Below, in pieces: positions 1 through 22,500 of a stretch of DNA of 64,000 bases. The stretch lies in the NCBI GenBank assembly GCA_009760855.2, contig WPIO01000055.1, forward strand, positions 1,589,501 to 1,653,500, read 5' to 3'. This DNA is from Cristatella mucedo (Eukaryota > Bryozoa > Phylactolaemata > Cristatellidae). The notes under the pieces were generated by a model. That model worked only from the letters and a program-made list of their open reading frames with translations, was not told the origin of the DNA and did not search any database. The translations under genes and the position numbers were made by a program. Positions within the stretch are counted from its first letter, which is position 1; every line of letters starts with the position of its first letter.

Positions 1-231
1 CAGCGTGTATGCATGCGCGGCACACGGCGAGGTGGCAGCGCGAGTGGGAAACACTGCCAGGCCGGTATGCCGCACGATGAAAGGTTAATGCTGGGTGGGT
101 TAGAGGTGAGTCCAAGCATAGGAAGCGAGCTGCGTGTGAGCAACAGACGATCGGCACGTGGCCGAAGGTGAACCGAGTGAGAGCGGGTATGCTGTCACGT
201 GCCTACGGTCACGTGCCTGCACGTGACAGCA

Positions 232-233
<2 letters not shown>

Positions 234-290
<57 letters not shown>
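234..290. repeat. (GA)n microsatellite
   Basis: About 28 units. The REREREs in one frame and SLSLSL in the other are artefacts. Confidence 0.95.
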
Positions 291-745
291 ATACCCGTTG
301 GCCGATTTGCTGAGTCTCTGGTACAGCACACAAGCGGTGCTGCCGGATGCACGCACATTTAGGGAATAGTAGAGGAGCATGCACATGTGCCCAAGGTGCT
401 CGCAACCTGTCGAATTAGACAGCTATAAAGAAAAAGAGATCGTGCCTGCCGCACATTGGAGCGCCATTGTGGGCCTGTGCACGAGGGCGGCACCGCACGA
501 GAGTACAGCTCTGTGCTCTGAGCCGTTAAAGCACGAGACCTGCTCACATGGCAGCATGCTGAGCGCACCGCTGCAGCGCAAAGGCCTGTTGTGCTCAAAT
601 ACACCGCCGCCCCCTTCTCTCCCCCCTAGAGTTTGCCGCGGAGGTGGTGACCGCAGCTCCCCACACCTCTCTCTTGCCTCCTCCCCCCCCCCCAGGAAGC
701 CCGTGGAAGAGAGAGGCAGAGCTGGCTGCAGGAAAGCACACTCAC

Positions 746-11087
<10,342 letters not shown>

Positions 11088-14000
11088 TTTCTTGCGAACA
11101 GCCCGCCCGAATGAAAACGGCCGCGCTGCCGCAGCGGATGAGCTTGCACCGTTCCGAACGAGCTGCTCAGAAAATCTACAAAGTTTTTCGCACCTGAAAT
11201 AGTCCGAAAACTTGTAGTAAGCTGGGTGGGCTCGGTAGTTTATCCAAAGAGTGCCTCGACGCTGCAGCCCATCTCGTCGGCTGCTCGAGCGGCGGATTAA
11301 GCGCTGCCGCTCACGAGCCTGCGTCACGAGCGCCAAACTTGTGCAAATAAATTGGCTCGAGCGAACGATTATCTTTTAAAGAGAATGACCTAATCCAAGT
11401 TTGTAATCAGGCGCTTTCAAACTCTCGGCGAGAATAACGTAATCTGGAAACTAGGTCAGATAACGACGGAATTCTGAGCTCAGCCGGGCGGCTCGCGCTG
11501 GCATTTCGATTTGAGACCTCAGTCTCGGGTGCGTCCGATGTGGGCGTACGGCCGATGCGCACGGTGCGACCGCGCTAAATTCTTGAGTGCTATTTCTGCG
11601 AGCTTAGTTCTTCAGTATGACATAACTCGGGGCAGTTTTCTGACGGATTGAAGGACGGACGAAGAACGAGCGGCTGTGGCACCAGCCGAGCGGCGAGCGG
11701 ATAGACACAAGAAGCGACAGGCAGCGTACCGGGCCGCAACCGGATGCTCTCGCGGCAATCGGATCGTGCGCTGCGTGCCGTCCGGTTCTTGAAATTCGAA
11801 AAACCCGCAACTCATAAGTTCCGGCCAAGTTCCTAAATATCTCTAAATGCCTGTCCCATGCACCAGCGGGCGCCGCCGCCGCAAGTCTGCTGGCCGAAAT
11901 TTACTGACAAAACATGTGAAATTTCTCCATTCCAGCATTGCAGCATTGACTGGAAGCGAGGGTGTCGTTCAGTTCGCACATCAGAGAGCCAGCCGATGAC
12001 AAACACCAACAGTTTATTGTACGACGCACGGAGCAGTGGGATGCACGACTCCCTTCACCCCCTCCTTCCACTCGACTCTCGTCCCCTCTAGTCTGGCGGC
12101 GGTCCCCTGGCCGACCCCGACGATTCATCCGAGGCGGACCGCAGCTGAGCATCGGCCGACCCTGGTGGTGAACCCATCGTCTGTTCACCAGTAGGTTACC
12201 GGCGTGTGTCCACATCCAATAGGTTACCGGCGCGTGTCCACATCACACGCAGACCGCAGTTGTGCACCGGCCCCTCTCGATGATGCTCCTAACTTCTGTT
12301 CACCAGCGTTTTTCGCAGAGCAGCAGTACCGGCGTGCATATAATCGAACTACAGATGGGACGACGGTGAGATAGCGACGCCATTGGAACTCCCTTCTTCG
12401 GGTGGACTCCGTGGGCGCTTTGCAAATGTATTTTTATTCTTATCCTTATTATTACTGAAAGTAGCACTTAAAAGAAACGGCACTAAGTATAAGAGGCCAA
12501 ACGAATCAATCGCATTTCGGATTCCAAACATTGTGCCATTTATCCTAAATTATGCAAGCGCCCCACAAGCATAAATAGGGTCACGGTTTGATCGAGGCGA
12601 ATTACGAGTAGCGAGTCGCACTGGCGAAAGATTCCTATCGAGCATAATTTGAGCAGACATTATTAGGAGATATTTTTGGAAAAATCTCCTGGTGGACCCG
12701 ATGCGTGCATTAGTAGAATGGTTAGTTTTTAGGAAGCAACCAAAAACGAGCCGACGAACGGAAGGAAGCAAGCTTTCATTAAAAAATAGGCACACTGCAC
12801 TACACAGCACACTAAAAAACTGCAATCTATAGGAAAAGCGTGACGCTTTCGTCGGAAGCAGTGCGCTGAATAATACGGCACGGATCCGTCGCCTTAATCT
12901 GGCGTGTCGGTTGCGACTCGGCCGTCGCATGAGACGGCCGCGTCGCAACGGCTAAACTATGCTGCTGGCTGCAGGTGTATGCACGTCAGTATGAAATTAG
13001 TCCTAATCACAAACAAGAGTGCCGCTGATAAAGCTACTTAAGGAGTGTTCAATGAGGTCTACCTAAATTCCAAGCACACAACGACTGTCTGGTCGGGTAA
13101 TTTATCGAGTACAGCCAGGTCTCGAAAACGAGCCTGCAGGTACCGGATGTTGGCAGCTGTGCCGCCAAAGATGGCTCTAGAATGTTGGTAAAAATAAGAC
13201 TCGTCGAAAATGAGAGAATAACATGTTTCTCGAGTTTTTATTTTTGAAACGAAGGCTTTTAAAATCACATAAGCTTTGGGAGAGTGCGGCTGCCATTTAA
13301 GTTTCACCGTATGCAGCTTTGCCACGCGACAGTGTCGTCATAAGCTGAAAACTCTGCATGCAGCAGATCAATTGAAGGGTTGATTTCGATGCTGCAGAAA
13401 GAGCAAAAAAGTTGGTGCAAACAATTCGCGCCAACAAGTCAATGTGACTGTTGTCGCGACTTTCTGTCGATAATTTTAACCAGAAGGTATTGAAAAAATA
13501 AGAGCAAAAATTCAGATGAGCATCGCGAAAAATGCATGACCGAACGATAAGATATTGCAAAATCAGGTCCACGGCCAATCAGTTCCACAGTAAAGCACTG
13601 AACGCTTTTTCTTGTCGTTAATATTTGTGACCTCGGATATTAGTAAGAATTAGCTGACATGTGCAATTCTGATTACAAAGAACCAATTAAAGCGATGGAA
13701 AGGAACTGAATGCACGCTTGTGGATGTGCAGTGATGGAAAGTTCGAGCTCTGAACTCTGAACTCGGACTTCTACTATTTTCAGCCGATACTAATAGTCGA
13801 TATGATATTTTTATTCCCGTCAAGAATGATAGACGTTATTTGTCTGGCCTCGTCTCAGAAAAGAAGTGAATTTTCATCATGCAACCACAGTTGGTAGCCT
13901 ACTTTTCTGCGAAGCTATCTAGCTGTTGACCCGTTGGAATAATCTCTTGTAAGCTAAGGTCTTAGCCACTATTCGGAAGTCGTCAGAACTTCTGATCCCA

Positions 14001-16200
14001 TTTCTGACGTATTTTTCTTCCGATTGGCACTCTGAACTGATATTCGATTGTTGGACGCATTTTGTAAGTATTTTTAAAGGAGCTTGCGATGTACGTGCTT
14101 TGGGCGAAGCAAAACAGAACTCTTTCTTTACATTAGCAGCTGCATAGACAGCCCGTCAATTGGCCCACATTCACTGTATTTTGGTTGCCCGTGCCCGTGC
14201 TCAACGAAGGTTTTGATAAAGCAGCAAGCTAGTTTTCCCCCCTGGTTTCTCTGCAAAGGATATCTCTTCTACTTGGCGTTTTTGCGGCTCGGCCGTGCCG
14301 ATGTCCCATGATTGTCCTAGGTCAGCTTTTGTCACTTGCCTCCAGCCTACCTATCAGAACTACTCTCCCACCAGGCCAAGAATTGTACGACCCACTGTTC
14401 TTACTCGAACCGTTTAGCTAATCGAAAAGCATCTGTTTATCATGCAATTAGTGGGTCTATGCGATTCGTTCTGTTTGTGGTTATTTGTGCTGACACTGTG
14501 CATGCTGCCACTTGCCATCTTTTCATGCTGACAGTGTGCATGTCACCTTTAACTATGTTATGCTTGCTGTCATTGAGCATGTTACCACTAACCATTCGGT
14601 CGTGCCTCCTTTGCAGTAAATTTAAAGTGCCCCGAAAGAGATTGAGTTCTCTTAGGGCGCTATAACAAATGTATTATTATTATTTATCTCTATACCTCGT
14701 ACGAACCTCAAAACCTTAGGGGACCATGCCTTTAGTTCGTATGCTTCCAAAGCCCGAAAACCATTCCCGAATGAAACCAAATTCTCTGAAATGACGCCAT
14801 AAAAAGAAGATTAAACTTACCTGTTTATTACTGCATTTAGTAGGTCTTTGCGATTCTTCAATTGCCTGCATATACGTAATTACACTGAGCCTGCTGCTTT
14901 CGGATATTACCACCAATCATTTGGTAAGAATTTCTATAAAGCATCTGTAAAGTGCCTAGAAAGAGATTCAGTTCTCTGATGGAGCTATGCAAATGCAATA
15001 TTATTATAATTTTAGCGGAGCATGAGGTTCGCAATGAATTTAAAGGCTTATTGGAGCTCCTCTTTAATTCAATTTGATTTTAAGTGAGTTAATTCGTCAT
15101 GTATCTAATCAACGTAAGCAGATGTGCTGCGCGACTTTGTGAAGCTCGGTCATAGCGCTACAAGCGCTCAGAATGGCTCCGAACGAATGTCCTCGCACAA
15201 GCAGAAGTAGCTCAAGGGACGTTGGACCACACTCACACGACTGGTGAATTTATAGTTGTTATATTAGACCCATGCGCCGGACAATTCAGCAATCTGTAAG
15301 CACAATGCGGTCTGCAGAGCTCTCAGTGCCGAAGATGTCAATCGCGTAATCTATCGCCTCCAGCATGACATCAATCGGATGCTGATTGGCCGGCTTTCAA
15401 TAACCACCCTAAATCGTCGAGCGAAAATGGACCATTTTTGGGATTGCTAGCCTCTAAAAAGTCCTCGGTGTCCCAAAGCGTCATATTGGTCGCAAACGCT
15501 GAACTCAAGCGTTTCGCTACAAGGTCCGACTCCACGAAACCTCGAGGTCCAAACTAAGATGTTGCACCCGAAACTGAAAGCTCAGCAGCCCACGCGCAAT
15601 CTATTATATGCACCCCTAGAGTTATCTCCAAATAAGAACCTTATATAAATTAAAATAATAAATAATATTTATTAATAACATAGGTCCAACTTGCTGCACC
15701 AGCGTAGTTGTAACCTAGTGTCGTTTGCGGGGCAGTGCACCGAACTGGGGACCCTTTCTTTCACCGCGGCGGAAGTGCCCCCTCGGTGCCGGACTGAGGC
15801 CAATTCGAAAACGGGCGTCGAGCCGTCGGCCGTATAGCCAGCTGGCCTGCAGCACGTAAGTGCCATGTTGCCGCAGTTTTCGCAGAGGCATTAAAAATAC
15901 AGATCTCTAAAACAGGTGAATTTTTCAGATGGTCAGCTCTGGCAGAATCTCGCGCCTTCGGCTGCCAGTTGTCGTATCCAGAGAAGCCTTGGGTCCGTAG
16001 TTACACCGGCTCCGCTGGCTGGCGGAATCGAATTCGCCGAGGAAGCCTGAAGCCGTCAGCTGAACGCGCCGAACGCGAGCCGCGCAATCGCGGAAAGTGT
16101 TCCGCGGAACTGCTGTTCGTCTGCAGCCGGAAGCCTTGCAGGCCACGCTAAGTCTACCTGGGCGAGGAGGTGACCGGCTGCTCGCCGCTGCCGCCGCAGC
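11088..16200. other. Head-to-head intergenic region TMEM67 / CEP83
   Basis: About 5.1 kb separate the two start codons. The ends (11.1-11.9 kb and 15.7-16.2 kb) are CpG-rich and promoter-like. The middle (12.6-15.6 kb) is AT-rich and contains two LINE tails (14300-15012). At 12191-12243 a 28-bp unit (aggttaccggcg...gtgtccacat) is repeated twice. A strong donor-like CAC|gtaagt at 15856 and an acceptor-like ccgccgcag just before the CEP83 ATG could bound a 5' non-coding exon. GTTGCC, one X-box half-site, is at 15867-15872. No convincing protein gene is seen here. Confidence 0.5.
14300..15012 (+). mobile_element. Two adjacent LINE 3' fragments
   Basis: The first (about 14300-14690) ends gaaagagattgagttctctt...(att)n. 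A second, more diverged one begins cgtacgaacctcaaaacc and ends at about 15012. Confidence 0.75.
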
Positions 16201-16544
16201 ATGATTCGCAGTGACGTACTGGACGGCGCCGCCGCCGCAGCCTCTGGGTTATCTGCCCAGCGGATGGGCGCTGACGACTTACCGTCCGCGCTGAGGCCTG
16301 CCTCTTCCTCGGCGAGGGACTTAGAGCAGCTACTTCGCGGTCGCTCCGTGGGCTTCGATAGCCCTCTGAGGCGCGATGGCGACCGCCTGGTCAGCAGCTT
16401 GGCCGCTCTCAGTCCAGGCCTGGCGGATGCGAACATCGCTAAGCTATCTCAAGACACCGTGCTCCACAAGCTGTTGGCCGACGAGAAGATGCGCAGCGAG
16501 CAGCACCGGACCAACTACCAGCTGCTGAAGGCGGAGCACTCCAA
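16201..16544 (+). CDS. CEP83: CEP83 exon 1
   Basis: It starts at ATG 16201; an in-frame TGA 27 bases upstream makes this the first Met of the frame. Residues 1-90 are low-complexity Ala/Ser/Asp/Arg-rich, as in the poorly conserved CEP83 N-terminus. The conserved block LADEKMRSEQHRTNYQLLKA follows. Donor TCCAA|gtaagc, leaving two bases. Confidence 0.88.
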
Positions 16545-19500
16545 GTAAGCGTCCGCCGCAGCCGCTCGCACCCAGTGGCCTCTGCCGCCGCCGCCACATC
16601 TCATCAGCGGTCGCATCTCCGAAACCGGACAGCAGCAGAATCGTCAGCAGGTCACTTGAGGGCACGGCGGCGTGATCTTCGTGCGTGCTTGTGGCCATCA
16701 ATGCTGGCGCCGAGCGTGACCCGAGGCGCACTCCTGGCGTGCTGAGAGCGGAGACAAAATGAGAGGGGACCCATGAATTGTCACGGTCATCTTTCCATGA
16801 GTAATCTCCAGCATGCGTCTGACCCCGAGACCCCTCTCGCACACGTCGATCGCGGGATGCCATTTCACTCGCGAGTAGAGCTCGGCCCGTCTGCTTTCTG
16901 CCATTAAATGCTGCCTACCTTCACGTACGGGTAGCAATTGCAAGCATGAAAATTACTGCTGGAATGCCAGTCGAACTCGATGGCACAGTGAGATGCAGGA
17001 TTAAGCCATGGGGAGGGCTAGACCTTGATTTGGCCCTAGGCGGACCAATTTCATGATGGCAATAGGAGAGCTGCGAGGCTCCATTGGTTTGTGCCAAAGG
17101 GTACCATGAGCCCTACTTTGATAGGCATGTGTATAGTGCTGACCCCAAAAATTCACACACTGAAAAACAAGCAATTCAAAGTTTCAGTGTTCAATTAACA
17201 CCTTGCCTACTGTGCCACCAAATGTAGTGCTTGCATGCATTAGCAGTATTGCAGCTAATGGTACACGGTGCCACCTGGGTTGGCTTACAAGGTGCAAAAA
17301 AACATGCGAAATGAGTGCGTTTTCTAGAGCACTTTCCTGATTCCGACACTGTTGCCATGTTCCAAGGGTAATTTATTGTAGCACCACATGTGCAGTAAAC
17401 TGCTCAGGTTGTGCCAAGTAAATCTCTTGTGGCAGCAATATCTCACCGATTGCACGGCAGGGTACTTCTTCAGTAAAATTCAGCGAATTCGAGGCAAGCA
17501 ATTTGCTCAGCACAGCCGCAGGCAGACATAGCTGTGCTGCTAGTAGGCTAAACATGGTTCGACTGTAAGCAATCGATGGTGCCATGCAAATAATAGCCCG
17601 TCAAACTGTTTTTGCTGATCAGCAAGGAACTATAAGAACACTTTCAAGCTGTCAAGCACTTTCCAAAGTCTAGACTTGCTCAGTGCACCAAATGGATGCA
17701 TTAAATTGAATGTCCGGCTTATACTTTCAACAAGGGTTTAAATGTGAATTCCGGCAGATCACGTTCTGACAGGTGGCACTTTTAGAGGCCCTAAATTTCC
17801 TTGTTCATCAGAAAATGCAAGTGGATGGTTTGCTGTCCTAGCTGACCATCGATATCTTGCATTCTCTCTAACCATTTCAGGCCTGTGTCTGTGTATCCCC
17901 AAAACCGAGTGTCTCAAATCTTGGCCATCTCGGAAGAAGTGCCAAACATGGTCTTTGAGATGCATTTTTCGAAAGGTTTATGCATAATGCATTCAAGACA
18001 TCTTACTTTGGAAGAGTTCTGGCCGTGCTCAGCAAATACCCATCAGAAACTGCAAGTTCACTGGCAGCTGCCCCAATTTGCTAAATAAGTAGTTTGCACG
18101 TTTGTCGCACTCAGTTGGCTATCTGAGTTGGCAGCATGTGGTATTTGCTACAAATATTGTTGCCTCGTGCAAGTCCCATCTTCTGGAATCATTTACGACC
18201 TGGTTTTGTAAAGATCTACATTGTTTCAAGTTTTGTCTTGATCCTTCGGGTTGCGTGGGTCTTTCGAGATAGCACAGTGTCTGTATTTGGGGATATCATA
18301 AGATAACTCCAAAACAAAGACAGCAGAACCTATACAGAGATGCCTTGTCACCCCCTGAAGTTGAACCTGACCTAACACTAATTATCTAATGACTTAATGG
18401 CTCATTGCACGTTTGCTTGTATGCAACTGAAGACTTAGCTCGTAAAACAGTTCTCTCGATGTTGCCTCTGGAGCTTGGTTTAAGGATGTCTCACAGCTTC
18501 AAATCTTCCATGTATCCATGTACCAGCTTTTTTCTGCTTTATTATATGTTTTGCCACCTCAACAGTCACCTCCTGCTGTTGCAATTACTACATTGGCTGA
18601 TGCTGATCCAAAAGTCCTTAAAGTTCCCTTGATAGTGAGCCCGGTATTGGTAGCCAGCTTCATCAGCTTGCCGTTTTGATGATCGCCTCCTACATAATCG
18701 AGGTATTCATCGACGTTTTTGGATGCTCCTATCGAGCTCCTATCGAGCTCGTTCTCTAGCCTGCTGCTGTCCTCTTTTGGGTAGGGTTTCCCGGTTTGCT
18801 TGGTCTGTTGAGAGTGCTAGTTCCGGCACTCAGGCACAAGGATGGGGCCAGTGGGCTCTGGGCAGCCCGGAACCGATCCGCGCGTGTCTTTTGCAGCTTG
18901 GCAGTCCACCAGGTCCCTTCAAGTCTTACTTTAATTAGCTGTTTTGTGCAAGGTCAAGGTTCGGTTCCCTCTCACTTGTTCAAAATCCTGGCTTCATCCT
19001 TGCTAAAAAAAAATCTGTCTCGGAAGCCTTGGAGGTCTACCTTTTGGGGGCACATGTTGGCTTGCTGCTGTCATGCGTAGAGCCTTCCTTAGCTACTCGT
19101 AGTCATATTCATCTTACTAGCCAGTGCAAGAACATTGACGATCGAGAGACACTTATGTAGCCACACTTATGTCAGCTCGAGTGTAGCTGCAGCAGCACCC
19201 ACCTGGTCACGTAGCCCGCAGTAGCTAACACTGCCGAATACCTTTAGTCGCAGTGCCAGTTTCCCACCCTGTGAAATACGCAATTATGTGTCCCTGGGGA
19301 TTGTTTTGGTAAGTGAAAACTTTCTCAAATGAAAAGACTACAAAACCAATTTATTATTAATGATGGGCACATTTTGTTAATATGCCCCTTGTTACCGGCA
19401 TAGACCTTGCATTGTGGAAGAGCTGTTGTCAGACCGCCTAAGAAGAATACGACCCTAGATATCATGAGAACCTCAGCAATTTAGTCGATTCTTCCTTCTA

Positions 19501-22500
19501 CCATTCTTAATCAAGATACTTGAAAGGGTGGCAAAATTGCTGCTAAACGTTTGTATCAGACGATCAGATCTTGCTAGGAAGTTCCATTCGAGACGTAAAG
19601 CTAACCATTACCCAGAAGCTGAGTAGCTGCTGTGAGTTTTACAGTGAATTTCTGAACAGTACTGATCAGGGTAGGGCCTCTCTGCTAATTCTCTCAGAGC
19701 AGCATTTGACACAGTTGCAATCCTGGCTTTCATTTTATGCCGATGACACTCAGCTGTCATGGCTCACTAGGTAAGGCGGTTGCTTTTCACGACCTCGGCC
19801 CCGAGGTCGTGGGTTCGAATCCTGTGGTAGGCGATCCTTTGTCGCCACTGCAAGCGGTGGTGATAGCCACCAAGGCTCTTCTGTCGCTATACAAAAATAG
19901 GCTGTTGAATCAGCTAGTATTTATTTATTTTATTTATTTATTTATTTAGTCTTGGTCTGCATTATCTCATTTATCACACTTGCAGCCTGCATCTACGATA
20001 TTCACACTTGGATGGCCACTAACTTCTAGAAGCTTAAGGACAACAAGACCAACCTAACAGCTATGGCTAAGCCTAGTAGTTAAGCCTAGTACTCACTCGT
20101 TGGAAGACCTCAAGATTGTTTCATCTAGTATCACTCGAGCCTGTGAAGTCTGCACTTTATATGGAGCTGCAATTCAAAAATGACTTGCCATTAGATGGGG
20201 CACATTGCCAGCACATTCCCAAGTCGGCCTATTTTCAGCTGAGAAACATTGCCAAAATGTGGGGATGCGTAGAAGAAAGTACGACAGTCAAACTAGTGGA
20301 CTTGTTTGTTTTATCACGTCTAGATTACTGAGATTCCACGGATTTGGAACTACAGCATGTGCCCTTAATAGTCCGCAGCTGGTTCAAAACTCTGCAGCTC
20401 GTCTGGTCTGTCGTCAACATTAGTAATAATAATAATACATTTAATATAGCACCCTCGGAGAACTCAATCTCTTTCTAGGCACTTTTTCTGAAAAGGAAGC
20501 ACGATCGAATGGTTAATAATAATATAATAATATTGCACTTGATAAAGCGCCCTCAGAGAACTTAATCTCTTTCTAGGCGCTTTATTGGTAGCATGCTCAG
20601 TAAACAACAAAAATAACATGGTTAGGGGTGACATGCACAGGACTACTAGCTTGCACCAGCCTTGCACCTATTCGACCTCCTCGGCCCCCTAGTCATGTAC
20701 TCTCGTACTACTTGCTCCTCGGCTTCCCTTGGCCTTGCTGTTCCTCCTACTACATTTAAATCTTTTGGTGATCGAGCCTTCTGTTATTATGCACCGACAG
20801 TCTGGAATTTGCTTCTCATTTCTTTCACCGCCCGCTTTGACTTGCAAGATTCGAGTCTCAGCTGAAGTTGCCTCTGCTCTGTTCAGCTTGCACCCTGTGC
20901 ATGCCCCAGTGAACTTGTCTTTTTGTGTTCTTGCCCTTTGAGTGCCTTAGTGCATTACTCAGTGCATTTTACTAACCAGGGGTCCTTCTAACAGATAGAT
21001 AGGCTTTAGTGACGCTTTTTGTGTTCCTTTGCTCACTGATCTAAGCATGATACATTGCTTGTCATTAACTCATAAGAAAGAAATACTAGCTGATTCTAAC
21101 AGCCTCTTTTCTATAGCGGCAGAAAAGCCTTCATGACTCGCCACTTGCAGCAGCAATACAGAATCGCCCACCACAGGACTCGAACCCACGACCTTGGGGC
21201 CGAGGTCGTGAAAAGCAACTGCCTTACCTAGTGTGAGCCATCGCTGCTCACCAGAACTCATGGCTGATGAACATTGCTGCTCTTGCAGTGACTTGTGAAG
21301 TGTCTGGATAGAGATTTGGTTCTCTAAGGGCACTATACAAAAGACTTATTATTAATTGTAATTACCATATTATGTAGCTCACGAATCTCCTCCTTTTACA
21401 TCCCACTTCTTCCAGAAGGCAATACAGATTGCTTGCCACCTGATTCCATACCAAGATCCGGGCTGTGAACGTTAAGCTATGCTAAGACCCACCGGCTTGT
21501 GTTCATCACTACACGTGACGTTGAAAGACGATGCTTCGGCAGGGCTGCTGTGGGTCCAGAGTTTAGGTGAAGGTCTGTGCCGCAAACAGTTTTTGAGCCC
21601 TAGCCCAAAACCGACAGCACCCTGTACCAGAATGCGCTGCATTCTCGGCGTCTGCTGCTCCCGCATTCTCCCGTGCAGCAGCAGCAGCTTCCACGTAGTC
21701 TGCACTGGCCCTGACCTTTGACCGGTGGCTTCGCGCGTCCACGCCACTCGCACGCCTCCTGCTCGCTCCTGCGCCGCGATGTTCCGAGCTGGAGGCTCTC
21801 GATGTCCGGCGCCCTGCTGCCGCTCGCCCGCCGCAGACTTCAGAGCGAGATGATCCAGATGCAGCAGGACCTGTCGAAGCTGCTCTCCGAAAAGAGCGAC
21901 GCAGCCACCGAGCACAGCAAAGAGCTGGCCAAGCTGAAGCGCGAGTCGGCCGTCGCTCAGTCCGCAATCGCCGAGCTCCGTGCCCAGGTCAGAGCAGTCG
22001 AGGCGACAGCGGCGGCAGCTGCGGCGGCGGCAGCTCGCTGTCACCCCACGGCCCACGGCGCTGCCGTGCATCTCCTTTGTGGCGTCGCGGCGCACAGCTC
22101 TATCGTGCACAGCGATTCGACGCCATCGCCTTTCGGCAGCTTTCCGGTCTCCGACAGTCCGTCGTTCGCTGAGCCACGCCTTGCCTCCGTCGCCTCCAGG
22201 TGCTGCCTCCGGAGAAGCTGGACGCGCTGCGAACGCAGCTGCAGCTCGACACGGAGCGGCCGTTTCGCGAGCGACTCGAGAAGCTCGACGCCGAGAACGA
22301 GGCTCTGCGCGCCGAGACGGGCAAGCTCAAGTACGATCTGGCTTTCATAAAATCCGAGTACGAGGCGCTGAAGAGGGAAGACGGCGAGGCGTTGGACGAG
22401 GCTCGCCAGCAGCGTGACGCCGAGGTGCGTGAGAAGCGCGAGGGCGTGCGCACGTGCGCCGCACTCGGAGGCACCTTCAGGGCAGGCGTCAGCCTGCCTG

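Noticed and set aside
11604-11828. Minus-strand frame opening MSCGFFEFQEPDGTQ
   Set aside because: Plausible as a first exon with a gtacgc donor, but no continuation or recognised family; CpG-rich promoter DNA yields such frames.
12550-13578. Three minus-strand frames of 88-132 codons
   Set aside because: No family motifs; basic or hydrophobic composition set by local base content.
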